From Hungatella sp. (lineage in GTDB: Bacteria > Bacillota > Clostridia > Lachnospirales > Lachnospiraceae): a stretch of 47,748 bases of DNA. The position numbers and the translations under genes were made by a program. Of this stretch, positions 32,393-39,278 are shown one piece after another. Numbering within the stretch: position 1 is the first letter of the stretch; the number at the start of each line of letters is the position of its first letter. The notes under the pieces are model-generated. The model was not told the origin of the DNA and did no database searches. It saw nothing but the letters and a program-made list of their open reading frames with translations. The DNA is taken from positions 1 to 47,748 of the forward strand of contig JAAWBS010000018.1 of assembly GCA_022792815.1 (NCBI GenBank). Direction: 5' to 3'.

Positions 32393-32800
32393 TCAAATAT
32401 CCAAGTTTTTTCTCAACTTTTTTAACAGCTTCTGATGGCGGGCCTGGAGGGTGGTCACAGGAATCTGCTGTGCTTTGGCCAGGGCGCGGAGGGAGTCACC
32501 GTAGACATAAAGGCGGCAGAGCATATCTCGTTCGCTGTCGTCTAACTTGGCTACCTCATCTCGGAGCTTTTCGAAAAACCACAGCTGCTCGGCTTTCTCC
32601 TCCACGGATTTTGCCGACAAATCCGCAAACAGGTTGCTGCCGTTTAAGTCCTCTGTGTCCAGAGCATCGTAGAAAAAGGTCCGGTTTCTGATATCGCTTT
32701 CCCGGAAATACCGTTCTTTCCGCTCACCTTGACAATAGGCTTTGTAGACCTCCTCTGTGACCGGGATAGGTGTGTCTTTGATTTTGATATAGTAATCCAT
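32393..32800 (-). CDS. Sigma-70 region 4-like protein (135 aa)
   Basis: The C-terminal ~60 residues (KLDDSERDMLCRLYVYGDSL and on through LAKAQQIPVTTLQARHQKLL) form a helix-turn-helix like sigma region 4. The N-terminal half (YYIKIKDTPIPVTEEVYKAY...RKERYFRESD) is the pattern seen in small sigma-factor-like proteins of Clostridia and their mobile elements. There is no region 2, so it may act as an activator or partial sigma factor. ATG 32800 has AAAGGAGA just upstream; the frame is open to 32833 without a site. It precedes the SipW-type gene on the same strand and may control it. Confidence 0.8.
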   Translation of the reverse strand: MDYYIKIKDTPIPVTEEVYKAYCQGERKERYFRESDIRNRTFFYDALDTEDLNGSNLFADLSAKSVEEKAEQLWFFEKLRDEVAKLDDSERDMLCRLYVYGDSLRALAKAQQIPVTTLQARHQKLLKKLRKNLDI

Positions 32801-32833
32801 ATATTCTCCTTTCAATGGGGTGTAAATAGGCAT

Positions 32834-32884
32834 TTGCGAAACTCAAAACTTGTCAGAATATTCTCCGGGCTTTGACTTTCGCAA
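32834..32884. repeat. 14-nt inverted repeat upstream of the sigma-like gene
   Basis: TTGCGAAACTCAAA (32834-32847) and TTTGACTTTCGCAA (32871-32884) are inverted copies with one mismatch around 23 nt. The pair lies 34-84 nt before the start codon, where a promoter or operator is expected. It could be a target of the sigma-like protein itself or of another dimeric regulator. Confidence 0.5.
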
Positions 32885-32967
32885 TTACCCAGGGTGTAAA
32901 AGTCAGGAGTGGAACGAGGAATCCTGCCTGGAGGGCTTTTGGCGCTATGGGGTGGAGGTTCCGGCAG

Positions 32968-33008
32968 AAAAAAGGAGAGACCTGCGCCCTGGGGCGAACG
33001 GTCTCTCC
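32968..33008 (-). terminator. Terminator of the Com-like zinc-ribbon gene
   Basis: GGAGAGACC (32974-32982) pairs with GGTCTCTCC (33000-33008), with an inner GC-rich stem. Six A residues at 32968-32973 become the T tract on the minus strand. It ends the gene at 33039. Confidence 0.88.
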
Positions 33009-33038
33009 TGCGATTCGGTAACGATGATTGTTCCTTGG

Positions 33039-33212
33039 CTAGGTAGTCGGTATGAAGTTATGGGAAGCCTGGGGTGTCTCAGGCTTTCTGAAGGTGATTT
33101 TTACAATCCGGCGGCAGCGGGAGCACTTGATCTCTACGCTTCCTCTGGTTCCGGGCAGAATGTCAAAAAGGCGCTGATGACAGTACTGGCAGTATATCGT
33201 GGCAGAATTCAT
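33039..33212 (-). CDS. Com-like zinc-ribbon protein (57 aa), SOS-promoter driven
   Basis: Two Cys pairs (YCQYCHQRL and IKCSRCRRIVKITF) form a treble-clef/zinc ribbon like that of the phage Mu Com translational regulator family. Such proteins are small nucleic-acid binders. The start ATG 33212 has GGGAGGAG upstream and the frame is also open to 33236. The promoter at 33289-33261 carries a LexA box, so expression should rise on DNA damage. It may be a remnant of a prophage or a domesticated SOS gene; no other phage genes are nearby. Confidence 0.75.
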   Translation of the reverse strand: MNSATIYCQYCHQRLFDILPGTRGSVEIKCSRCRRIVKITFRKPETPQASHNFIPTT

Positions 33213-33239
33213 AAGGTTAACTCCTCCCTTTGTCAAAAT

Positions 33240-33289
33240 CGAACATACGTTCTTATTTGTAGTTTAGCAAATGGGGGAGGAGTTGTCAA
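33240..33289 (-). promoter_or_regulatory. SOS promoter: TTGACA/TAAACT with a LexA box over the start site
   Basis: On the minus strand: TTGACA (33289-33284), 17-nt spacer, TAAACT (33266-33261) with a TG extension. The LexA site (plus-strand reading CGAACATACGTTCT, 33240-33253) follows 7 nt after the -10. It matches CGAACRNRYGTTYG at 13 of 14 positions. Location and sequence fit classical LexA repression. Confidence 0.8.
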
Positions 33290-33294
33290 GATAC

Positions 33295-33322
33295 TTGCAA
33301 TAATTTTTTTATCTGGTATGAT
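33295..33322 (+). promoter_or_regulatory. Promoter of trmO
   Basis: TTGCAA (33295-33300), 16-nt spacer, TATGAT (33317-33322). It is divergent from the SOS promoter, whose -35 lies 6 nt away. Confidence 0.65.
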
Positions 33323-33382
33323 GAGAGCGGGCGGCATCAAAAGCTGCATGAGCGTTTAGAAAAAAGATCAGGGGAGCGAGAG

Positions 33383-34072
33383 ATGGAGACTATTGCATAT
33401 ATCAGAACGGATTTTCCGGAAAAGTTTGGTATTCCCAGACAGAGCGGACTGGTTTCGTCCCTGAAAGGAACCGTCGTGTTTGAGCCGCCATACCGCCACC
33501 CTCAGGCTTTTAAAGGGTTGGAAGGATTTTCTCATATTTGGCTTTTGTGGAAGTTCTCCCACAGCAGGAAGGAACACTGGTCTGCCACCGTCAAACCTCC
33601 CAGGCTTCGAGGAAAGAAGATGGGTGTGTTTGCCACCAGGTCTCCGTTTCGTCCCAATGATATCGGGCTTTCCTGTGTCCGCCTGGAGTGTGTGGAGACG
33701 GATCCGGTCTATGGACCTGTGCTCCGGGTGTCAGGGGCAGACCTGATGGACCGGACTCCTATATACGATATCAAACCGTACATTCCGTTTGCAGACTGTC
33801 ACCCGGAGGCCACGGGAGGATATACAGAGGAGACGCGGCTTTACCGCCTGCGGGTGGATTTCCCGGAAGAGCTTTTGTGCCGTTACCCGGAAGAGAAACG
33901 AAAGGCTGTCATGGAGGTGCTGTCAGAGGACCCGAGACCGGCTTATGTGCAGGATGAAAACAGGATATATGGGGTGTCTTTTGCAGGATTTGACGTGAAA
34001 TTTCAGGTGGAACAGGAGGTCCTGAAAGTATGCGATGTAGTGCCGTTGTCCGGTAAGGAAAGGAGAGGCTGA
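33383..34072 (+). CDS. trmO: tRNA (adenine(37)-N6)-methyltransferase TrmO (229 aa)
   Basis: Methylates N6-threonylcarbamoyladenosine at position 37 of certain tRNAs, using S-adenosylmethionine. Family motifs are intact: FSHIWLLWKFSHS, FATRSPFRPNDIGLS (usual RSPFRPNPIGLS, here Asp for Pro) and GADLMDRTPIYDIKPYIPFA. A C-terminal domain (~160-229) carries DPRPAY as in E. coli TrmO. GGGGAGCGAGAG precedes the start. A decayed paralogue lies at 2861-3040. Confidence 0.92.
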   Translation: METIAYIRTDFPEKFGIPRQSGLVSSLKGTVVFEPPYRHPQAFKGLEGFSHIWLLWKFSHSRKEHWSATVKPPRLRGKKMGVFATRSPFRPNDIGLSCVRLECVETDPVYGPVLRVSGADLMDRTPIYDIKPYIPFADCHPEATGGYTEETRLYRLRVDFPEELLCRYPEEKRKAVMEVLSEDPRPAYVQDENRIYGVSFAGFDVKFQVEQEVLKVCDVVPLSGKERRG

Positions 34073-34124
34073 AAACTGCACAAAAACAGTTTTAAAATAA
34101 ATTCAGATTTGTTGAAAAACAGTG

Positions 34125-34184
34125 TTGATATTTTTTTAACAAGGAAGTACAATAAGACCATAAGATATGTTAAAAAAATATCAA
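34125..34184 (+). promoter_or_regulatory. adhE promoter flanked by two mirror-image Rex-like sites
   Basis: TTGATA (34125-34130), 17-nt spacer, TACAAT (34148-34153). The -35 lies inside TTGATATTTTTTTAACAA (34125-34142), whose right half is a perfect Rex half site (TTAACAA). The same 17-mer recurs inverted at 34168-34184, just past the start site. Rex is the NADH-sensing repressor of fermentation genes, and adhE is its classic target in Clostridia. The two copies could also pair as an RNA stem of 17 bp. Confidence 0.65.
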
Positions 34185-34241
34185 TCCCAAAACAAGACAT
34201 ATCAAGAATCAGCAAACAAAGTTCCGTTTAGGAGGTCCAGT

Positions 34242-36851
34242 ATGGCAAAGATTGAGAAGAACACCGTACCAGAAATCATCGACAGTGTGGAAGCATTGAC
34301 CGCTAAGATGAAGGCGATGCGTGAAGCACAGAAGGTATTTGCTACCTACACTCAGGAGCAGGTAGACAAGATCTTCTTCGAAGCTGCGAAGGCGGCCAAC
34401 ATGCAGCGTATTTCTCTGGCCAAGATGGCTGTGGCAGAGACAGGCATGGGCGTCGTGGAAGACAAAGTTATCAAGAACAACTATGCGGCAGAGTATATCT
34501 ACAATGCCTACAAGAATACCAAGACCTGCGGCGTCATCGAGGAAGATAAGGCCTACGGCATCAAGAAAGTGGCAGAGCCCATCGGCCTCATCGCGGCAGT
34601 TATCCCCACCACCAATCCGACTTCTACCGCTATTTTCAAGACTCTGATCGCACTTAAGACCAGAAATGCTATTATCATCTCCCCACATCCGAGAGCTAAA
34701 AACTGTACCATCGCTGCGGCAAAGATCGTTCTGGAGGCAGCTGTGAAGGCCGGAGCGCCGGAAGGCATCATCGGCTGGATCGACGTGCCCTCTCTGGAGC
34801 TGACCCAGGAGGTTATGAAGAATTCCGACACCATCCTGGCAACTGGCGGCCCCGGCATGGTTATGGCGGCCTACTCTTCCGGCAAACCGGCACTGGGCGT
34901 AGGCGCAGGCAACACACCGGTTATCATCGATGACACCGCTGATATCCAGATGGCAGTCAGCTCCATCATCCACTCCAAAACCTTTGACAACGGTATGATC
35001 TGCGCTTCCGAGCAGTCCGTGACCGTCATGGAGCCTGTGTACGATCAGGTTAAGAAAGAGTTCGAGCTGAGAGGCTGCTATTTCTTAAAGGGAGACGAGC
35101 TGAATAAGGTCCGCAAGACCATCCTTATCAATGGTGCCTTAAATGCAAAGATCGTAGGCCAGAGCGCTTACAAGATCGCTCAGCTGGCAGGCGTGGAGGT
35201 TCCCCAGAGCGCCAAGATCCTCATCGGTGAGGTGGAGTCCGTGGACATCTCCGAGGAGTTCGCCCATGAGAAGCTGTCTCCGGTGCTGGCTATGTACAAG
35301 GCCAAGACCTTTGACGAGGCCATCGCTAAGGCCGAGAGACTGGTGGCAGACGGCGGCTACGGCCACACGGCTTCTCTGTACATCGACGTGAGAGAGCAGG
35401 AGAAGATGGCAAAGCATGCGGCTGCCATGAAGACCTGCCGTATCGTCATCAATACTCCTTCTTCCCATGGCGGAATCGGAGACCTGTACAACTTCAAGCT
35501 GCTCCCCTCCCTGACCCTGGGCTGCGGTAGCTGGGGCGGCAACTCCGTATCCGAGAACGTAGGTGTGAAGCACCTGCTGAATATCAAGACCGTAGCCGAG
35601 AGGAGAGAGAATATGCTGTGGTTCCGCGCACCTGAGAAGGTATACTTTAAGAAAGGCTGTATGCCTGTGGCATTGGAAGAGCTGAAATATGTACTGAACA
35701 AGAAGAGAGCATTTATCGTGACAGACTCCTTCCTGTACATGAACGGCTACACCAAGGCCATCACCGACAAACTGGACGAGATGGGCATCGTATATCAGTG
35801 CTTCTCCAATGTTCAGCCCGACCCGACCCTGGCCAACGCTCAGGAAGGCGCCAAGGCTATGACGGCGTTCCAGCCCGATGTGATCATCGCTCTGGGCGGC
35901 GGTTCCGCCATGGACGCAGGCAAGATCATGTGGGTGATGTACGAGCATCCGGAAGTAGACTTCCAGGATATGGCCATGCGCTTTATCGACATCCGCAAGA
36001 GAGTCTACACCTTCCCCAAGATGGGCGAGAAGGCTTACTTTGTGGCGATCCCCACCTCCTCCGGTACCGGCTCCGAGGTGACTCCCTTCGCCGTTATCAC
36101 AGATCAGGAGACCGGTGTGAAGTATCCTCTGGCCGACTACCAGTTGCTGCCCAACATGGCGATCGTGGACACCGACAATATGATGAGCCAGCCAAAGGGC
36201 CTGACCAGCGCTTCCGGCGTGGACGTTCTGACTCATGCTCTGGAGGCCTATGCTTCCGTCATGGCTACGGACTACACAGACGGCCTTGCATTAAAGGCGA
36301 TGAAAAATGTATTCGAATACCTTCCGACATGTTATAATGAAGGCAGCAATGTGGAGGCCCGCCAGAAGATGGCCGATGCTTCCTGCCTGGCCGGTATGGC
36401 ATTTGCCAATGCCTTCCTGGGAGTATGCCACTCCATGGCTCACAAGCTGGGCGCGTTCCATCATCTGCCCCACGGTATCGCCAATGCCCTGCTGATCTCC
36501 CTGGTAGTGGAGTACAATGCAGCAGAGTGCCCCACCAAGATGGGCACTTTCTCCCAGTATCAGTATCCCCACACCCGCGCCAGATACGCCGAGTGCGCCC
36601 GCTTCGTAGGCATCCAGGCCAAGGACGACGAAGAGGCAGTAAAGAAGCTGATCGAGAAGATCGAGGAGCTGAAGGCGGCAGTAGGCGTGAAGAAGACCAT
36701 CAAGGACTACGGCGTAGACGAGAAGTATTTCTTAGACACCCTGGACGAGATGGTAGAGCAGGCCTTCGACGATCAGTGTACCGGTGCCAACCCCAGATAC
36801 CCGCTGATGAGCGAGATCAAAGAAATGTACCTGAAAGCATACTATGGTTAA
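34242..36851 (+). CDS. adhE: Bifunctional acetaldehyde-CoA/alcohol dehydrogenase AdhE (869 aa)
   Basis: Converts acetyl-CoA to ethanol in two NADH-dependent steps, recycling reducing equivalents; forms spirosome filaments. The N-terminal aldehyde dehydrogenase part (1-~440) shows the NAD motif and catalytic Cys254 in DNGMICASEQS. The C-terminal iron-dependent alcohol dehydrogenase (~455-869) shows GGGSAMDAGK, PTSSGTGSEVTPF and the iron ligands around HSMAHKLGAFHHLPHGIAN. Length matches the family (~860-890). ATG 34242 has AGGAGG 5-10 nt upstream; the frame open to 34167 is leader sequence. The biased, GC3-rich codon use indicates high expression. Confidence 0.97.
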   Translation: MAKIEKNTVPEIIDSVEALTAKMKAMREAQKVFATYTQEQVDKIFFEAAKAANMQRISLAKMAVAETGMGVVEDKVIKNNYAAEYIYNAYKNTKTCGVIEEDKAYGIKKVAEPIGLIAAVIPTTNPTSTAIFKTLIALKTRNAIIISPHPRAKNCTIAAAKIVLEAAVKAGAPEGIIGWIDVPSLELTQEVMKNSDTILATGGPGMVMAAYSSGKPALGVGAGNTPVIIDDTADIQMAVSSIIHSKTFDNGMICASEQSVTVMEPVYDQVKKEFELRGCYFLKGDELNKVRKTILINGALNAKIVGQSAYKIAQLAGVEVPQSAKILIGEVESVDISEEFAHEKLSPVLAMYKAKTFDEAIAKAERLVADGGYGHTASLYIDVREQEKMAKHAAAMKTCRIVINTPSSHGGIGDLYNFKLLPSLTLGCGSWGGNSVSENVGVKHLLNIKTVAERRENMLWFRAPEKVYFKKGCMPVALEELKYVLNKKRAFIVTDSFLYMNGYTKAITDKLDEMGIVYQCFSNVQPDPTLANAQEGAKAMTAFQPDVIIALGGGSAMDAGKIMWVMYEHPEVDFQDMAMRFIDIRKRVYTFPKMGEKAYFVAIPTSSGTGSEVTPFAVITDQETGVKYPLADYQLLPNMAIVDTDNMMSQPKGLTSASGVDVLTHALEAYASVMATDYTDGLALKAMKNVFEYLPTCYNEGSNVEARQKMADASCLAGMAFANAFLGVCHSMAHKLGAFHHLPHGIANALLISLVVEYNAAECPTKMGTFSQYQYPHTRARYAECARFVGIQAKDDEEAVKKLIEKIEELKAAVGVKKTIKDYGVDEKYFLDTLDEMVEQAFDDQCTGANPRYPLMSEIKEMYLKAYYG

Positions 36852-36864
36852 ACAATGAGCAGTG

Positions 36865-37178
36865 CGAAGCAGGAACAATAAGAAGAAGCGTTGTGCTTGC
36901 ACAAAAGCGGCTTCTTATTGTGACTGATTCATAGGGCGAATGCCCGCCACTGAGATGGAGCGGAGCGAAATCGAAGTGGAGCACTGCGGGCCGGCTCGAA
37001 GCAGGAACAATAAGAAGAAGCGTTGTGCTTGCACAAAAGCGGCTTCTTATTGTGACTGATTCATAGGGCGGTGCCGGGCGCCGGTGACGCCCGTTAGGCA
37101 CGGACCGAAGCGGAGCGGAGACAGTCCCGCCACTGAGATGGAGCGGAGCGAAATCGAAGTGGAGCACTGCGGGCCGGC
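36865..37178. repeat. Composite direct repeat with hairpins between adhE and the kinase gene
   Basis: Unit A (74 nt) occurs at 36865-36938 and 36997-37070, essentially identical. It contains a large hairpin: ACAATAAGAAG pairs with CTTCTTATTGT, with an inner TTGTGC/GCACAA stem. Unit B (53 nt) occurs at 36943-36995 and 37126-37178. The order is A-B-A-(linker)-B, and the linker has another GGAGCGGAG motif. No gene is present in the 402-nt gap. The structure suggests a palindromic intergenic repeat family, or RNA stems ending the adhE transcript; there is no T tract. Confidence 0.85.
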
Positions 37179-37253
37179 CTCACCCAAAGTATTGCAGCGT
37201 CCCCAAAGCGCCCCGCCCCACGCTAATGTAATGTATAAGGAAGGGAGAATAAT

Positions 37254-38006
37254 ATGAAGACAGATAATATCCTGGCTACACGTACCCATAAGATCATCTA
37301 TCAGGTAGGAGACACAGCCGTAAAAGTATTTGACAAGAATTTCCCCAAAGCCGACGTTCTCAATGAAGCTCTGAACCAGGCCAGAGTTGAAGAGACCGGC
37401 CTTCCGATCCCCAAGGTTCACGGAGTCAATGTAACCGAGGACGGAAACTGGTGTATCGTCTCCGACTTCATCGAGGGCAAGACCTTAGAGGAAGTGATGG
37501 CAGAGGATCCGGAGCACATCGAGAGATACATGAGAGACTTTGTGGCGCTTCAGATGGAAGTTCACAGCAAGAAATGTCCCAAGTTAAACAAGCTGAAAGA
37601 CAAATGGAACGGCAAAATCTCCGAGTCTAAGGAATTAAACGCCACCACCCGCTACGAGCTGCACACCCGTCTGTCCAGTATGCCCAAGCACAACAAGGTG
37701 CTTCACGGTGACTTTAACCCCAGCAATATCATGGTAGACGCCAAGGGCCGCTACTACATTCTGGACTGGTCCCACGCCACTCAGGGCAACGCGTCCGCAG
37801 ACGCGGCGACCACTTACCTTTTGTTCTCACTGAAGGACCAGAAGCTGGCAGATCTGTACCTGGATACCTTCTGCGAGATGAGCGACACAGCAAAACAGTA
37901 TGTTCAGAGATGGATGCCCATCACTGCGGCTTCCAGACTGAGCAAGAAGCTTCCGGGAGAGAGAGAGCTGCTGGAGAGCTGGCTTGATGTAGTTGAGTAC
38001 GAATAG
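37254..38006 (+). CDS. Aminoglycoside-phosphotransferase-fold kinase (250 aa)
   Basis: A small-molecule kinase of the APH/choline-kinase fold. The catalytic loop is HGDFNPSNIM (His151, Asp153, Asn158), the metal-binding Asp171 is in YILDWSHA, and the N-lobe shows IYQVGDTAVKVFDKNF with the ATP-binding Lys. It is shorter than true aminoglycoside phosphotransferases, so resistance should not be assumed; many such Clostridia proteins are of unknown substrate. AAGGGAGA precedes the start. Codon use is as biased as in adhE, hinting at strong expression. Confidence 0.85.
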   Translation: MKTDNILATRTHKIIYQVGDTAVKVFDKNFPKADVLNEALNQARVEETGLPIPKVHGVNVTEDGNWCIVSDFIEGKTLEEVMAEDPEHIERYMRDFVALQMEVHSKKCPKLNKLKDKWNGKISESKELNATTRYELHTRLSSMPKHNKVLHGDFNPSNIMVDAKGRYYILDWSHATQGNASADAATTYLLFSLKDQKLADLYLDTFCEMSDTAKQYVQRWMPITAASRLSKKLPGERELLESWLDVVEYE

Positions 38007-38030
38007 TGATAAATAGTTCTATTTCAGGGG

Positions 38031-38076
38031 GCTGCCGCTTTGACGAATAAAAATTCGTGAAGCGGCAGCTTCATTT
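38031..38076 (+). terminator. Rho-independent terminator after the kinase gene
   Basis: GCTGCCGCTT (38031-38040) pairs with AAGCGGCAGC (38060-38069) above an inner ACGAAT/ATTCGT stem, followed by TTCATTTTT. Confidence 0.88.
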
Positions 38077-38219
38077 TTGCTGTCATTTTCCATGGCCTGA
38101 ATGTTTATATAAGATGCTTAAAATTAAGTGCTCTTCATAAGAAACAAACCGCACAGAAGCATTTTCCGGAATGATCATTTCAATATTTAGCGTCAGAGCC
38201 GGGCGAACACAGGCTTTTC

Positions 38220-38248
38220 TTGAGGAACCGTGCAAGGCGTGGTAGAAT
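38220..38248 (+). promoter_or_regulatory. Promoter of the AraC regulator
   Basis: TTGAGG (38220-38225), 17-nt spacer, TAGAAT (38243-38248). The remaining part of the 38077-38219 gap shows no gene or clear structure. Confidence 0.6.
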
Positions 38249-38302
38249 GAAAAGCAAAGGAAACCATACCCCGCCGTCTATAAGAGAAAAGTGAGACTCC
38301 CT

Positions 38303-39244
38303 ATGTATTTTAATACCGATAAACGAACCCCAAAGCTGCATGAGGACGATCTGAGCCGCTTTCTATCGCTTTTGACGTTCCGGATCCGCAGCGTGGGCTT
38401 CTGGCACAGCAACCGGGACACACAGGCCAATTATACGTCAGACGATATTGAGTTTGTCTATTACACCAAGGGTGGCAGCCACAGCATAATCAATAACGCC
38501 GAATACCAGTGCTCGGTGGGGGATCTGATGATTCTCCCGCCGGCCTCCCTGGTGACCTCGATCAACCGCAACTATGATCAGTACGAGTATCTGTATATCC
38601 ATTTCAATGTGAAGCCGTACCATCTGGAGTCGCTTTTTGTGGAGCATTTGATCCACAAGACCCATGTGCTGTCCGTTGAGGAAGAAAAGAATCCGGAACT
38701 TGCATGGGTGTTGCATGCGATTATGAGAGAGATCCGCTCGGCAAAAAAGGGCTACCAGAGCGTCATTGACGGGTGTCTGCGCAATCTCTGCGTGTATGTT
38801 CTGCGGCTGCAGGATTTTAAGCAGACCTGGGGTCAGAGCGCCCCGGGGCTGCAGGCCAGGCGGCAGTTTGTCTCCGATGTGGTGAAGATGATCTCTCTGA
38901 ATCTGGACCAGCCTCTGAAAACCAGCGAGCTGGCCAGGCAGTTCCATGTCAGCGAGAGCTATCTGTACAAAAGTTTTATGAGCCAGCTGCAGCTTTCCCC
39001 TCAGCAGTATATAAAACAGAAGCGTCTGACGTTCGCGCTTCAGGCGCTGCGCTCGGGGGACTATACCGTGGGGGAGGTGGCGCAGATGGTGGGCTTTCAT
39101 TCCGTGCAGGCCTTTTGCAGTGACATCAGACAGCGTACCGGCATGACGCCCAGGCAGATTGCGAGGGAGGCGGCAGAGGAGCATTCACAGGGAAAAAAGA
39201 GAAAGGAAATCGGCTGCTCAACAGATGAGCAGCCGACTTCCTGA
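38303..39244 (+). CDS. AraC-family regulator with cupin-type sensor (313 aa)
   Basis: The N-terminal ~130 residues form a cupin-like ligand domain (IEFVYYTKGGSHSIINNAEY, VGDLMILPPASLVT). The C-terminal ~100 residues hold two helix-turn-helix motifs (TSELARQFHVSESYLYKSFM and VGEVAQMVGFHSVQAFCSDI) with the family close RTGMTPRQIARE. ATG 38303 is chosen; GTG 38291 in frame is an alternative. It is convergent with the flavoprotein lipoprotein gene, and may regulate it or an operon elsewhere. Its last codons lie in a terminator stem. Confidence 0.9.
   Translation: MYFNTDKRTPKLHEDDLSRFLSLLTFRIRSVGFWHSNRDTQANYTSDDIEFVYYTKGGSHSIINNAEYQCSVGDLMILPPASLVTSINRNYDQYEYLYIHFNVKPYHLESLFVEHLIHKTHVLSVEEEKNPELAWVLHAIMREIRSAKKGYQSVIDGCLRNLCVYVLRLQDFKQTWGQSAPGLQARRQFVSDVVKMISLNLDQPLKTSELARQFHVSESYLYKSFMSQLQLSPQQYIKQKRLTFALQALRSGDYTVGEVAQMVGFHSVQAFCSDIRQRTGMTPRQIAREAAEEHSQGKKRKEIGCSTDEQPTS
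39211..39235. terminator. Terminator stem within the AraC 3' end, serving the convergent flavoprotein gene
   Basis: CGGCTGCTCA/TGAGCAGCCG is a perfect 10-bp stem around a 5-nt loop. On the minus strand it is followed by a T-rich tract. It overlaps the last coding bases of the AraC gene. Confidence 0.7.
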
Positions 39245-39278
39245 CGAGATCACACAGCCTGGCAGCCGTTCCCGGACT

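Noticed and set aside
35139..36236. Minus-strand frame of 365 codons inside adhE
   Set aside because: It lies wholly inside a strongly biased coding gene. Such antisense frames arise from the codon pattern, and the product (His/Gly/Leu-rich) resembles no family.
36817..37167. Minus-strand 116-codon frame with a repeated peptide
   Set aside because: The peptide repeat mirrors the composite DNA repeat between adhE and the kinase gene; no start signal or domain.
37254..38006. Aminoglycoside resistance gene
   Set aside because: It has the phosphotransferase fold and catalytic loop, but nothing points to aminoglycosides; kept as a kinase of unknown substrate.
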